In this document: positions 1 to 11,048 of the stretch, piece by piece
Position numbering within the stretch: position 1 is the first letter of the stretch
How the letters are laid out: the number at the start of each line of letters is the position of its first letter
Made by a program: the position numbers and the translations under genes
The notes under the pieces: generated by a model
The model's database searches: none
Told to the model about the DNA's origin: nothing
The model's input: only the letters and a program-made list of their open reading frames with translations
DNA from: Lunularia cruciata
Lineage: Eukaryota; Streptophyta; Marchantiopsida; Lunulariales; Lunulariaceae
Assembly (NCBI GenBank): GCA_948567375.1
Contig: OX419755.1
Span: 873,001-937,000 of the forward strand
Length of the DNA: 64,000 bases
Direction: 5' to 3'

Positions 1-1109
1 ACGCTAGAGAGTAAGGAGTTGAGCAAGAGTGATACAAAGCTTGAGGTTCAATAGTTGGTGGATAAAGGGTCTGAAGAAGATGATAGGGATTTCCATGCAC
101 AAATTGAACGCCTAGAAGAAGGAGATAATAAGTACATGGAGTTGGCCAAAGTAGACATCTTGGAGGAGAAAGAAGAGGAGCCAAAATTGATGTTTCTATG
201 AGGAGAAATATCAAAAAAAGGTCTGTAGTCTGTACCTACATGACTAAGTGAAGAAAATAAAGAAGAAGATAACTCAGAGGAAATCAGTTTGAAGTTGAGA
301 CCATTGAGACTTTGGGGTAAGGCACCTACTATTGCCTACTAAAGCCAAGGACAAAGAAGATAGAGAAGATGAAGTGGAAGCGCTTATAGGGGTGAAGTAT
401 TTGTCCAAGATCATGTGTCCGTTGCTTTTATAGTTGCAGAATAAGAAGAAGGAAATGTAATGAGATCATCAAGTAAGGAAGTCTTGGAGTTGAAGGACAA
501 GTTAACCCGAGGAGAAGACAAAGCCAAAGTTGGATTGGCGGTACTTTGGAAGCAAAGTTTCAAGAATGTGCAAGAGAGTTTTGAGAAGTGTGGCCTTATT
601 ATGGAGTGTCAAGAAGAAGAATTGAAGGAGCAAAAAATGGCATTCAACAGACTAAAGGTGGAGTTCAATGACACACAAATTGAAGTATTGCATTCTAAGG
701 CCATCAAAGTAGTAATGAAGCAGGAGATGGACAGCTTGTGATTGGTTGCAATAGAGAAAGATCAGGCTTAGCACTGGGAGCTTGTGAGTAGAAATCAAGA
801 AGAAGAAAGATTGAAAGATCTGATGAAAATCATGGAGCCTCAGCTGATTCAATATGCAGAGGAGAAGGAAGCATTGAAATCAAATTTTGAAGAGGAGTTG
901 AAGATATCTCAAAATGAGTTGGAAGAAGAAAGAACTCAAGAGGAGTTAGTTCCAAAGAAGACATCAGACTTAGTAGGAGAGATTGTTAGGAGGTTTAAAA
1001 CATCATACCAAAGTAGAATTAAAGTTGGAGGAAGTGAGATTGCATCAGTTGAATTTGCTTGTGCAAGAGACAAGGAAGAGGAAAGCAAAAGATACCAAAC
1101 TGAACAAAT
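1..1109 (+). mobile_element. Family-1 LTR of element C, left part (5' LTR)
   Basis: This is the middle of a long family-1 LTR; its start lies outside the window. It matches the coding part of the LTR piece at 32160-34729 closely, beginning with the shared run around GAGTAAGGAGTTGAG. It stops abruptly at 1109 inside the word CTGAACAAAT and resumes at 12015 with AAATTGTTAATTTTC, as in the uninterrupted copy near 34160. The gap is filled by the family-2 Gypsy element. AAAT (1106-1109 and 12015-12018) is duplicated on both sides. Confidence 0.85.
1..1109 (+). pseudogene. LTR-encoded coiled-coil ORF, element C copy, left part
   Basis: This is the acidic linker and coiled-coil section of the family-1 LTR ORF. 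Longer open stretches are 460-741 and 784-1109, both rich in Glu, Lys and Leu with heptad-like spacing. In-frame stops interrupt them, for example TAG near 52 and TGA near 739. The C-terminal tail of the same ORF follows at 12166-12378 after the family-2 insertion. No enzyme motif is visible. By composition the product would be a soluble coiled-coil protein. The copy is dead: it has stops and an 11-kb insertion. Confidence 0.7.
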
Positions 1110-1548
1110 TGTCATGCCATTTGTAGCTTTGCATCTAAATTGCTTGGACTCAATAACAATGATAGTAATTAGAGGTATTTTGGCAGTTACTCATGGACTA
1201 CTTTCTAATGGTTAGATTTTGTGTTTTGGGTATTGACTACATGGTGCTGCCCACCGTCACTTGCACCGTTTGCACCATTTGGTGTGCCATTAGCAGGACA
1301 ATTGGTGTGAGACCTAGGTTGAAATCAGGAGTATACCATGGGAGTGTAGCTCCAGAGAGCTCACTTCTCTATTGTTGAACCTTCTAGTTCCTGGCTAGAG
1401 TGGACAAAAAGCTGGCAAGCGTCACTTGGAGTCTCTTAGCTAGAGAAGGTGTGGCTTGACTGTTATCAGTGCCATGTTGTTAGCAAGTTGTTGAGGATCA
1501 AATCAAATACTAATCTGATTTGAGTTGATTCAAGTTGTAAACAATCTG
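1110..1548 (+). repeat. Family-2 5' LTR-like segment
   Basis: It matches 11490-11927 along most of its length, including the shared words CCATTTGTAGCTTTG, GTGTGAGACCTAGGT and ATTTGAGTTGATTC. The match ends at CTGATTAT (1548). The 3' copy then continues with a 90-bp segment missing here. This is either a truncated 5' LTR or an LTR whose ends differ between copies. No primer site could be identified after it with confidence. Confidence 0.6.
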
Positions 1549-2600
1549 ATTATGTCAGATAAGTGAATCAAGGGGAAATTAGATGCAAGAACTACAAGTG
1601 TTGGTGGTATCTCCAAGCTTGGTGGATCATGGTGTCTTGATCAAGTAACTTAGATTTCCCTAAGAGAGATTGTGTGTGGAAGTGCTGGCAAAATTTGGAG
1701 CTAGAGAGAATCAATTTTCAAACAGTTGTTGTGATTTTGAGCTCATGAGGTGAAAGTAGGACCAATTTGTTGCAAGTTAAGCTCAAAAAGTAAATTGAAG
1801 GTGGAGTTGGGAGTAGATCTCATGAATTAGAGATTGGACAAAACCTATTTTTCCAATTTGGCTTGAGTGAAGAGTTAGTGGAGGATTTGGTGGTCAGCTA
1901 ATTTTAGGGACTTTATGTCAGATTTTATGTCAAATTTTATGTCCAATTTTGTGAAGGGTTTATGTCAGATTTTGGCAAGAAGAACTTTAATCCCATTCTT
2001 GGTGATCCTTGTAGCTCAAGAAGTAGATAGGTACTTTGATTATATCAAATGCCAAATGGTGGAAGAGTAAGTCTTGTGTTGATTTATGAGATGGAAGGTT
2101 TTTGTTTATCATTCTTGTGATTGGACCCCCTCCATTCTCTACTTCCTATTTGTGCACCGTGTTTGTGTAAGGTGCACTGAATTTAGATTGTTGGTGCTCT
2201 GATGTGCTCTCGGTAGTGAGGCTGGAGTGATGATAAGTGAGACTATCTTTGTTTCTCTCTAGAGAGGTAGGAAGTGATGACCTACAAATTGTGAGAGGTA
2301 GGTCGTGAGAAGTAGGTACGTATTGTGATGGTAAGTTACAGGTCGCCCTTCCCCTAGTGTAGTTGTATCAATTAGAGTTACATAAGTGGGTAGTGTTTTG
2401 TTAGTGTTGGCACTCAATTGTGCTTGGGTGGTGGTGTTGGCACTTGGTGGGGTATTTGCGGTTTGCGGTTGCAATTTGTGGTTCCAATTTGCAGTTGGCG
2501 GTTTGCAATTACTTTGTCACAATGGAGTTTGTTGGGGATTCCAAAGGAGATAGCCCTACAATACATAGTAGGTTTACTCGGAGTGGTGCTTGGTATTAGC
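1549..2600 (+). other. Family-2 leader region, no gene seen
   Basis: This untranslated-looking DNA lies between the 5' LTR-like segment and the gag remnant. It contains small internal repeats: a TTTTATGTC motif repeated around 1910-1975, and GGTTTGCGGTTGCAATTTG-like words repeated at 2457-2512. Open frames here are short and use atypical codons. Nothing suggests a gene. Confidence 0.5.
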
Positions 2601-3422
2601 CTGTATCTTAGGTCCCAATGAAGGAGGAGTTTGACTCTAAGTTGGAGTTTGACACAAAAGCTCGTCCAATTGAGAGTGTACTTGGCATGTCCGCACCGTT
2701 GTTGTGGGACATGGGAAAGATTTATGGGGCCTCCAAATGCCCTAGGTGTTACTTTGGTATAGTGGGTACCATTGAGTTGGATGACTTCATCCAGGAGTTC
2801 AATAGTTAGTGTGATCTGCAGTAGATGCGGAACCTGACTTTGTTCATACACTTCATGGCATGGAAAGGTTGTTTCAGCATTTGGAGGGTCCACCAATGGA
2901 CAATTGCCATGAGTTCAAGAGAGCTCACTCAGAGGAGATTGAGTTATGGAGACAATATTGGTCTCCAAAATATGTCTCTATCACTTCAGGCTTGGTTGCC
3001 AAGAGTAGATTGGTAGTACCCATGATTTCTAGCTCAAGTAGCATTGATGGAGCTAGTGGAGGTGCACTAGCTAGAGATAGTGCTACTACGAGTAGAGGTA
3101 CCGCTATAGGAGGTGGTGTGGTACCAAGGTTTAACCCCATGGTGGAGTTCTTCTAGTGTTTGAGGTAGAACTACCAGGGAATGCGGATTGACAAGTTGAG
3201 GAGCTTGCAAGAGTTCTAGCAAAAGGTTGGAGAGAGCCTATACAAGGCAACCTACACAAGGCAGCCTACACGGCTGATCAATTTCACTTAGGGAGTTACT
3301 GAGGCCCAAGCAGTCGAGTTTTGGTATGGGATACTGGGCAAGGAGTTACGACGTAGAGCTTGTGATGCTATGTTGTTATAGGCTACTTTGCTTACTTTGG
3401 CAGTGGTCTTTGGTTTGGCTGA
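2601..3422 (+). pseudogene. Family-2 gag remnant
   Basis: Decayed coding DNA with no full-length frame. Segments include ERLFQHLEGPP (from about 2861) followed by a Ser/Gly-rich linker. From about 3180 comes a gag-like pattern: KLRSLQEF, then VGESLYKATYT, then GVTEAQAVEFWYGILGKELR and a helix ending AVVFGLA (about 3418). The motif TEAQAVxFWYxGLxKELRR resembles the C-terminal capsid region of plant Gypsy gag proteins; that is recall of the family, not a search. In-frame stops occur near 3166, 3219 and 3289. The frame ends where a family-1 LTR begins at 3423. Its continuation, protease and RT are missing on the other side. Confidence 0.55.
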
Positions 3423-3914
3423 TGTGGTGCCCACATTTTTTGTTTTGGTTTGTTTTGTTAAAGTTTTGAAGAAGTATGTTGGTAAAGCCAAAGGAGGGCT
3501 GAATGGGGAAGAAATGTGTGTTTGGCATAAAACCAAAGTCAGCCTCGGGTCAAGTCCAAAGGACTGGGATGGACAAGAGAGAAATACAAAAACAAGGACT
3601 TTGTATTGGGTAGCACAACCTGATCTGAAGAACCTATAATAAACTTCTTTGGGTCTGCAAATCAAGAAAGTACGCAGGAAGAAAGTGACTACTTTGGAAC
3701 CAAGAGGTTCTTGATAGTAACACAAAACAACTTCACAAAATTTGTGACTGGCACGGAGCATGATTAAAGAATGAAGGATCAGCAAAGGACTATAAAATTG
3801 AGAGTTCTGTGAGGAAGTGCTACAATGTCTATATGCTACCCTATGCTTATTCATAGTCGATCCAAAGGAATGAAAATTTTGAATATGCAAGAAGAGTGGG
3901 TTAGAATCGTAGGT

Positions 3915-6365
3915 ATGATCTTTCACAAGAAGAGAGTGAGGAAACACACAGTGGCTCCAAAAGTGAGTAAGCAGAGTGCAATGATGGGTCTTGCAATGTG
4001 TATATTAGATGTAGTGGCAAGGATCGAGGTCTTGTCAAGACTTTGCATCACATTTTTGGCAAGGAATTGGAATTTTAGTTTTTTAGGTTTCATGGAAAAG
4101 ATGACCAGAAGTGATTACAAGGATGGGCTAAAGCACAAAGGAAAGAGAGGGAATCCATCTCAATGGATAGAGTTGGATTAGAGATTAGTTTTAGGTAGAG
4201 AAGCAAGAGAGGTAGGGGGTTCCACCTTCTATCGAAAGTTTGATGCATCAGAAGAGACTACCAAGGTGAGGAATTTTTTTAATTGACCGTGCACCAAGAA
4301 TAGGTATAAGGTGGATACTTATAGAGACCCATTGTAGAGAGGGATTGTGAGCGCAATGATGGCAATGTGAAAGCCAGAGCAAACCACCTATATCATGATG
4401 CAACAGGCAGTTTTCTTTCATTAGATGCTTGCAGGAGAAGTAGTGGATTGGGCAAAGTATCTGCATCAGCAAATGGGGTAGATGATTACGTGTTGGAGAA
4501 TGGATATCCAACCACACTAGTTTGTACCCTTTGCAGTTCACTTCTACTTTGGGCTGAATTTGCTGACTTCAGAGGAGAGAAATAGAATGCGGTCGCACTT
4601 TCATCTAGATTTGCGCAATGAGGCTGATGCGGATGAATAATATTACATGGAGTGGGTTCAAGAAGGAGATGAATATTACAAGAAGAGTGGAAAGGATAGG
4701 ATTGTAGCAGTTGACATCCCCTTGCCAAGAAAGAGAGATAAACCCAAAGGACTCATTGTGTTAGTATAGCGGTAAAAGATGTAGAAACTTAATCTAAAGG
4801 CAAACTTGATGAAGGTAAAGGACTTGATTCCAAAGGAGGAAGAGGAATCAAAAGGAGAAACCGAGTTGAAGGGAGAAGCTTCAAGAGGAGAAGAAGAATT
4901 CACATTGTGAAGTGAGGAGTCAAGCAATGGCAGTGAAGGCAAGGCTGAGGTTCAACAAACTAGAGGAAGAGTCATGGAAGTAGAGAAGACAAGTCCGGAG
5001 GTGTCCACCATTGAGTGAGGACGTGAGAAGGAAGAAGAAGGTGTCTTGGTGTGTCCAAGAGGTGCCAAAGGGAAGCAAAGTGTTCAAGTAGTAAAAATTA
5101 GACTTTGTAAGATGACCACCAAGGAGGAGGAGAGCTCGGAGGAAGAAACTTTGAAGATACAAAGATTGCATCTTTAGAGTAAGGCGCTAGTGGAGGAGTT
5201 ATCTACAGAAGGTGAAGACATCAGAGCCGATGACAGGAAATATGATGGAGTGGAGTATCTATTGAAGGTAGTATGTCCCTTATTGGTGTTTTTGTAGTAG
5301 AAGAAAGCAGAGATGGCAAGTGGTAACTTGGATGTAAAGGACAAGTTAGTAGTCATGATGAAGTGGACTGTGGAGACCTTGCTGTTGAGAAGTAAGTCAA
5401 TGCGGGTAGAAATGGAAGCCAAAGAACTTTGGGTGGAGGAGATTCTTTGGAGCAAGCACTCAAAAGTGATGAGGGAGGATTTGGTGAAGTGTTAAGAGGA
5501 AGCCAAGGAGAAGGTGGCATTGGTCGACATGCTGAAGGATGAAATTGTTGATGCACAAGTGGAGTTGATACATCTGAAGGTGAGTGTAGCAATGATGGAG
5601 CAAGAACTGGAAAGTCGAAGGAAGAAGGCAACAAATAAAGATCAAGCTTGGCAGTGGGAGTTATTAGAGCATAGTCGGGAGGAAGAGCAATTATGAGGAT
5701 TGCTGAGGGTGGCAAAAGATCAACTCGTGTTGAATCAACAAGAGAAGGAGGTGATGAAGGCTGACTTTGAGGACGACTTGCAAATATATCACAATGAGTT
5801 GGAGGAGGAAAGAAAGAAAGAGAAGGTAGAGCCAATGGTGGAGTTGGATGTAGTGGGAGCAGTTGTAAGCAAGATGAAAGTGTTGCTTAGCACTAAAGTT
5901 GAAGGGAAGTTGGAAGAAGCTAGATTGCATGAGTTGAAGTTGTTAGTGCAGGAGATGAGGAAGAGGAAGGCAAAGGACACGGAGTTGAACAATCTATTGA
6001 TTTGTCTACAAGATCGTGTAGATAGGGAAATGTTAGAGGGAGGAGACAATGTATATCTCAGATTAGATCTTGTTAGAACAAACTTGGATAGAATTTGTAG
6101 TGAGGTAAATTTAGCTAAGAAGTTTGAAGTTGTAGAAGTAGGAGTATAAGTGTCTTTGGATGAGTTACTTGAGACAGTAAAAAGGAATGGGTCAGCAGAT
6201 AATGATGTAGATAGAGTAGATAGGAGTGCCCTTGTACTTCATAGTGAAGAAATGATAGAAATAGAAGAGTTAGGAGTGGAATCAAGTAGACCCAAAGAAG
6301 GAGAAATACTTGAGGGAACATCGGGTTTGGGAGCCAAAGTAGAGATTGACATTGGATCAGATTAG
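3915..6365 (+). pseudogene. LTR-encoded coiled-coil ORF, copy in LTR 3423-7253
   Basis: About 817 codons of homology, broken by stops and frameshifts. The start ATG at 3915 begins MIFHKKRVRKHT, shared with the copy on the reverse strand at 19710, which supports this start. Next come the N-terminal domain core LDVVARIEVL, CITFLARNWNFSF (about 4005-4085), a Lys/Glu linker (4800-5150), coiled-coil stretches (5313-5495, 5514-5696, 5700-6149) and the tail (6150-6365) ending VEIDIGSD. The polarity matches gag-pol of the family. TAG and TGA codons around 4179, 5297 and 5693 make it non-functional. No known domain is recognised beyond the coil. Confidence 0.75.
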
Positions 6366-6467
6366 TAACAAATTTAAGATATGAAGAGGTGCATTGTAAT
6401 TTTGGATCTATAGGTTGGTAAAGTTGTTGTAGAAAGATATTTTTGTTAGTCATTGTTGATTACTCTA

Positions 6468-6477
6468 CTATTTAAAG
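6468..6477 (+). promoter_or_regulatory. TATA-like box of LTR 3423-7253
   Basis: CTATTTAAAG lies 103 bp after the ORF stop and is followed by the conserved word GAGGCATTTGCAG. The same box recurs at this place in nearly every family-1 LTR (12503, 34677, 37625, 39562, 50305, 60898, and on the reverse strand 17100, 26315, 46838). Its conservation suggests the LTR core promoter. That would place the whole ORF in U3 and about 750 bp in R-U5. Confidence 0.6.
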
Positions 6478-7253
6478 GAGGCATTTGCAGTCTGATGTTG
6501 TTCAATATTCATATTCCTAAGAATAGATAAAGCAAAGTGTTGTGAAGCAATGCTCATTGCTTGAGCTCAATTTTGAGTATCAATTTTGTGTGTGTGTTTG
6601 TGAGTATGTAGAGAAATTCAAAGTGCAAGTCAATGTGTTTTTTGGATGTTGGATTCCACATCCATGATCTTCATTTGGTGTGTTTTATCCTGAGTGAAGT
6701 GCAATCGGAGCAATGCCTTGACAGATCTGAGAGGAATTGTACTGTTGATAGTATTTTTCATTTTTGTGTGCAATGTGAGGTTGATGTGAAGCAATTTTGA
6801 TCAAGGAAGTTGACACCTCCCATGGGTTCCGTCTCGGAAGAGGGTGTCACTCGGGGTTAGAAAAAATTTGCCTGAAATGGACAGGAGCGTCGTGGTTCCT
6901 TGAATTTGACATAAAAAGGTGTGCCTTCAATGGAGGGATGGAACACAATTCTGAGGCAAAGGAGCCTTTTAGTGAAGTAGCCATATTTGGAAGGATCTGA
7001 ATCATCACAATCAAGATTGTTTGGAAGATTTGAATGAGTTATGATTAAGGAGTGTTAATTCATGACAAGACTACAATCTAGTGCTTGTTACTCTCTTATG
7101 GGTGTGGTTTCTACCTGAGAGATTAAAGACACAACCAAGAAGAACTGATTTGGTTACTTTGCTTTGTATTTGATCATTTTTTACTTGTATCTCTATGGGA
7201 ACAAACTTTACTTACATGATTACCACAAAAGTGATATTTGTTAGGTTGTCACG

Positions 7254-7672
7254 ACATCTGCTCCTATTTTGAGAAGACCAATCAAAGGATGACCATTTCA
7301 GGTTCACACTGATTGGAGTATGTTAGGGCTTGGAGGAGTGTTCATCCAACATGATGATGAGGGGAAGGAGTTTGTGGTGGCCTATGCTAGTCACTCCAAC
7401 AATTCAAAAGAGGCAAAGTATAGTTCATATGAATGAGAGTGCTTGGCAAGAGATTGGGCAATAGCACATTTTTTATGTTACTTATTTGGTAACCCCTTTA
7501 CTCTCATCACTGATCATCAGCCACTAAAGTGGTTGATGGAATCCAACAAGCTATTAGGGAAGTTTGCACAATGGGCTCTGATTTTGTAAAAGTATGATTT
7601 CACGGTTGTTCATAGACCTGGAGTGATGAACCGTGATGTAGATGGGTTGAGTAGAAACCCATGTCTCATCTA
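7254..7672 (+). pseudogene. Family-2 pol: RT end and RNase H
   Basis: It begins SAPILRRP, the end of RT, and runs into a Ty3-type RNase H. The acidic residues are at expected places: HTDWSMLGLGGVF (first Asp), KYSSYE (Glu), LITDHQPLKWLMES (Asp) and NRDVDGLSRNP (last Asp). In-frame stops are at about 7299, 7434 and 7587. The protein would remove the RNA strand during reverse transcription. It is preceded directly by a family-1 LTR, so the RT catalytic half is gone. Confidence 0.85.
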
Positions 7673-8770
7673 GTAGGATCAGACCGGAGCATGTTGGCAT
7701 GGTGACTCAGATGAGGAGATGGTGCTAGGTTGACATGCATCTATCTTTCTGTGTATATTTTATGAGACTTTGGTGGTATCTCTCTTAGCACATATAGGAG
7801 GAGTTATTGAGATCATAGATCCAAAGAGTGAAGATATTGTTATAGTCCAGCGAGACATTCACGATGATATCTTAGTGATGGACTATCTTTGCATGGGTGT
7901 TGTGAATGGCAAAATTGGGGCCAAGGAGAGAGACCGTGTTCTTTAGCAAGCTAGATAGTTCAGATTGGAGAACAAACACCTTTTGCATGTATGGGAAGAT
8001 GGTAGAGTGAGAATAGTACCACTTCCATCTTAGAGACTACAGTTGGTCTGTCATGCTCATGAGGAGCTAGGACATTTTGGAGTGAAGCATACATATAGCT
8101 TACTCCAGAGTCATTATTGGTGGTGCGATTTGCAGACCAATGTGAAGTGGTTTGTTGCCAAGTGTGTGGTTTGTGACCAAGTTAGAGCATCATTCAATGC
8201 TCATATGCAAAAATTACACCCATTACCTATCATGGGATTGGGTTGCCATTGGAGTTTGGGCTTTGATGGACCTTTACCGTTGACCGTGAGACATCATTGG
8301 TATGTTTTGGTAATGGTGGAGCACTTCTCCAAGTGGATTGAGTTGGTGGCACTTCTTGACAAGTCCAAAGAAGGGACAGCTTACTTGTTCTTGGATTGGG
8401 TTCTCAATCATTTTGATGCACCAATTGGGGTTTTGACTGATCAAGGTATAGAGTTCTTGGGGGAGTTTCAAGTCTTGTGTGACAAGGCTTTGATTGATCA
8501 TTGTACTACCTCCCAAGATCATCCTAAGGCAGATGGCTTAGCAAAGAGAGTGATTTAGACAATGAAGAGAGGATTGCAAAAGTATGGTTTGCAGAGAGGT
8601 CACTTAGGAGATTGGGATCTCCAATTACCTTGGTTGGCCATGAGCTATTGGTTCAGCTGGCAAGCCTCCTTAGCATCCTTTTCTCCTTACTTTCTACACT
8701 ATGGACAAGATCTAGATTTACCTCCAGCCATTTGTTGAGATGCTATTGTAGTCTTAGATTTAGATGATCC
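7673..8770 (+). pseudogene. Family-2 pol: integrase
   Basis: A linker (7690-8040) leads into an integrase. The zinc-binding part shows HAHEELGHFGVKHTYSLL (8052 onward) and CVVCDQ (about 8166). The catalytic core shows GFDGPLP (first Asp, about 8262) and VLTDQGIEF (second Asp, about 8442). The third position reads ADGLAKR where Glu is expected, so the DDE triad is broken. The open stretch 8043-8558 is the longest. The frame then continues through a stop at 8556 with MKRGLQKYG, LPWLAMSYW and SPYFLHYGQ, the usual C-terminal part of the core. The element could not integrate with this protein. Confidence 0.88.
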
Positions 8771-9136
8771 CAAATATATGGGTGAGCACATGTTCTCAAT
8801 GGGTAGAGATTTTTCAAAGAATGATGCCCATGGCCTTTGAGAACTTGGCAATTGCTCAGCATAGACATACTTTACATTAAGCTACTATTTGAGAAGGAGG
8901 TTATAGACCCTCAATCCATCAATTTCATCCAAGTGATTGTATATCTACATCAAACAACATCGATGACAATTGATGTTTCAATAGGCCGCACTATCTTGAG
9001 AGTGCGCAAGGTTTTCCATCTAGAGTCCTTGTGTTGGAAGGACATGATGGCATTGTTTTGGAAGGATGTGATGGCATTGTTTTGGAAGGATCATGTGCAG
9101 AATTGTGCGCCATGCTACCTCCCAAACATTGATCGT
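8771..9136 (+). pseudogene. Family-2 pol C-terminus up to NCAPCYLPNID
   Basis: This is the tail of the polyprotein after the integrase core. The open frame 8837-9136 shows YLHQTTSMTIDVSIGRTILR (8942 onward), then a duplicated WKDMMALF / WKDVMALF, then HVQNCAPCYLPNID. The CAPCxLPNI pattern looks like a small Cys-containing linker. The reading frame stops at the solo LTR (9137). It resumes in frame at 11049 as GTRDPSLALV followed by a PHD finger, when one copy of the target duplication is counted. Confidence 0.75.
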
Positions 9137-11048
9137 TGTGGTACCCACATTTTTCATTTTGAAGAAGTGTCTTTCTGAAACCAAATTGAAACCCAATGGA
9201 GAAGAAATGAAACGAAACTTGTGTTTTGATCAGGCTCAAGGAAGTCAACTTTGTATTGGAAGAAGAAGAACTTGGATTGGATCAAGACCCAAAGAAGTTT
9301 ACTTCGTGTCAGAGGAAGAGGAAGAAGGAGGTCAAACGCCAAAGGAGGGTTTCTTTGCATTGGAATGAAGGTTACAATTCAGGAATAATGTGGGGGCCAT
9401 ATCTCAATGACCACAAGTCCAAATCAAGCGTGCTATATCTTGTTGGAAGTGTCTCATTCAGGGCTTTCTGTTGACACAAAAAATTGCAGAGTTTGGAATT
9501 TTATAGAAAAAGTTACAAGCATTTGAAGTTTTGAGAGTAGATGTACATAGTAAGTTGATGTCTTCGGGTTAATGTCTTTAGGTTGATGTCTTCGGGTCTA
9601 TACAATTTCAGACTTCAGACTTTTGAGTTTGGGTTTACATGACTTTGGGTCTAAAGACTTTGCCTCAAGACAAATGTGATTCAATCCGAGGTAATCAAAC
9701 ATTGGATGTAAGAGTCTTTGAGTTAGATATTTGAAGCATCTAAAATAGTTAGGATAAGGAAAGAAGATATTTAGGATACCCATGACTTCCATTTCAGTTC
9801 TGATTGAAGATAAGATAGAATTAGAAGAGAAATAGCAGTAGTGAATGAATACAAAGTGCAAGATCAGACATTAAGTGTGTCTTTGGTTAGTTACATGAGA
9901 GATTATGGAAAAGTAGGTTACAAATTGAAGGCGTAGATAGTGTACCGATGCTTTCAATTAAAATTCTTGATAAGGATATAGTAAAATTAGTAAATGAATT
10001 GATAGTAGCAAAGTCTAATGTTGCAAAAGTAGGAATTTAGGTGTCTTTGGACTTGTCATTCAAGAAATTAGAGAAGAGTGGATTGAGAGATAAAGAAGTA
10101 GATGGATTACCCATGACCTTGATTGTAGTTCCTAATGAAGAAGTAGTAGAAATAGTGAAAGACTTGGTAGAATCAGATATACCCAAAGAAGGAGAAGTGA
10201 TAGGAAGATCACTGGGATTGAAAGCCAATGAGGAGGTTGACATCGGATCAGAGTAGTAACAGATTTGAGATCTGAAGAGGTAGATATGAAAAGGTGCATT
10301 GTTGTTTTGGATCTATAGGTAGGAAGAGTTGTTAGAGAATGGTATAGTTGTTAAATAATTGTTGTTTGCTTCCCTATTTTAAGGAGGCATTTGCAATCAA
10401 ATGTTGTTTAGTATTCATATTTTTGAAGATAAATAAAGCGAAGTGCTGATTTAGTGCTCGTCACTTGAGCTTGATTCCGAGTGTCAACTTTGTGTGTGTT
10501 TGTGAGTGTTGGGAGAATTTTGAACTGCAAGTCAACATGCTTGTTGGATGTTGAATTCTGTAGCCTTGATCTTTACTCTATGTCCTTGATCTTGAGTGAA
10601 GTGCAATCGAAGCAATGCCTTGATAGATCTGAGAGGAATTGTAGTGTTGGTAGTATTCTACATTTGTGAGTGTAGTGCAATGTTGATGTGAAGAAATTTT
10701 GATCAAGGAAGTTGTGCCTTCAGTGGAGGGGTGGAACACAATTTTGAGGCAAAGTTGTTTTGTGAAGTGCCGTCTTCTGGAGAATCTGAATCATCACAAT
10801 CAAGATTTGTTTGGACAGAATTTGCTATGTTGTGATTATGGGTGTGTGTATTCATGACAAGTTGTCAAGATTGTGAGCTTGTTACTCTCTTCTAGGTGTA
10901 GTTGCTACTTGAGAGATTAAAGAGGAAATCAAGAAGAACTACATGTTAATGTTTGACTTTGTATTTGACTAATTTTGACTCGTATCTCTATGGGAACAAA
11001 CTTTACTTACCCAATTACCGCAAAAGTGATATTTTCCTGGTTGTCACA
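9137..11048 (+). mobile_element. Short family-1 solo LTR with ATSGT duplication
   Basis: Starts TGTGGTACCCACATTTTTC and ends GGTTGTCACA (1912 bp). Flanks are ATCGT (9132-9136) and ATGGT (11049-11053), a 5-bp duplication with one change. It splits the family-2 polyprotein in frame. It lacks the N-terminal domain and coiled coil of the LTR ORF. Instead it has a 0.5-kb stretch (about 9370-9900), with GGGGGCCATATCTCAATGA, shared only with the LTR starting at 24186. TATA-like box CTATTTTAAG at 10374-10383; AATAAA at 10432-10437. Confidence 0.9.
9870..10256 (+). pseudogene. Duplicated C-terminal tail of the LTR ORF (short LTR)
   Basis: Two tail units follow one another. The first (about 9881-10036) has the LQIEGVDSVPMLSI-like pattern with DKDIVKLVNELIV. 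The second (10041-10256) is open and reads SLDLSFKKLEKSGLRDKEVD, then EEVVEIVKDLVESD, ending EEVDIGSE. The second is the standard tail seen in the long LTRs. The same doublet occurs at 24845-25230, so the duplication belongs to the short-LTR lineage. Function unknown. Confidence 0.6.

Larger units (their letters stand above)
3423..7253 (+). mobile_element. Family-1 long LTR inside family 2 (no matching target duplication)
   Basis: Complete 3.83-kb LTR, starting TGTGGTGCCCACATTTTTT and ending GGTTGTCACG (the usual end is TTGTCACA). Flanks are TTGGCTGA on the left and ACATCTGCTCC on the right; they share no 5-bp duplication. The host element is in gag on the left and at the end of RT on the right, so more than 2 kb of host is missing. 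The simplest reading is recombination between two separate insertions of the same LTR, deleting what lay between. The TATA-like box CTATTTAAAG is at 6468-6477. Confidence 0.85.

Noticed and set aside
2601-3160. Possible host gene with Ser/Gly-rich linker
   Set aside because: It leads into a gag-like capsid motif and lies between the ends of the family-2 element, so a gag remnant is the better reading.
5353-5835. Long reverse-strand frames opposite the coiled-coil ORF (also 2414-2896, 3288-3947, 17705-18022)
   Set aside because: They are complements of Glu/Lys-rich coding DNA, giving Leu/Ser/Phe-rich shadows. They differ between LTR copies, while the sense frame is shared.
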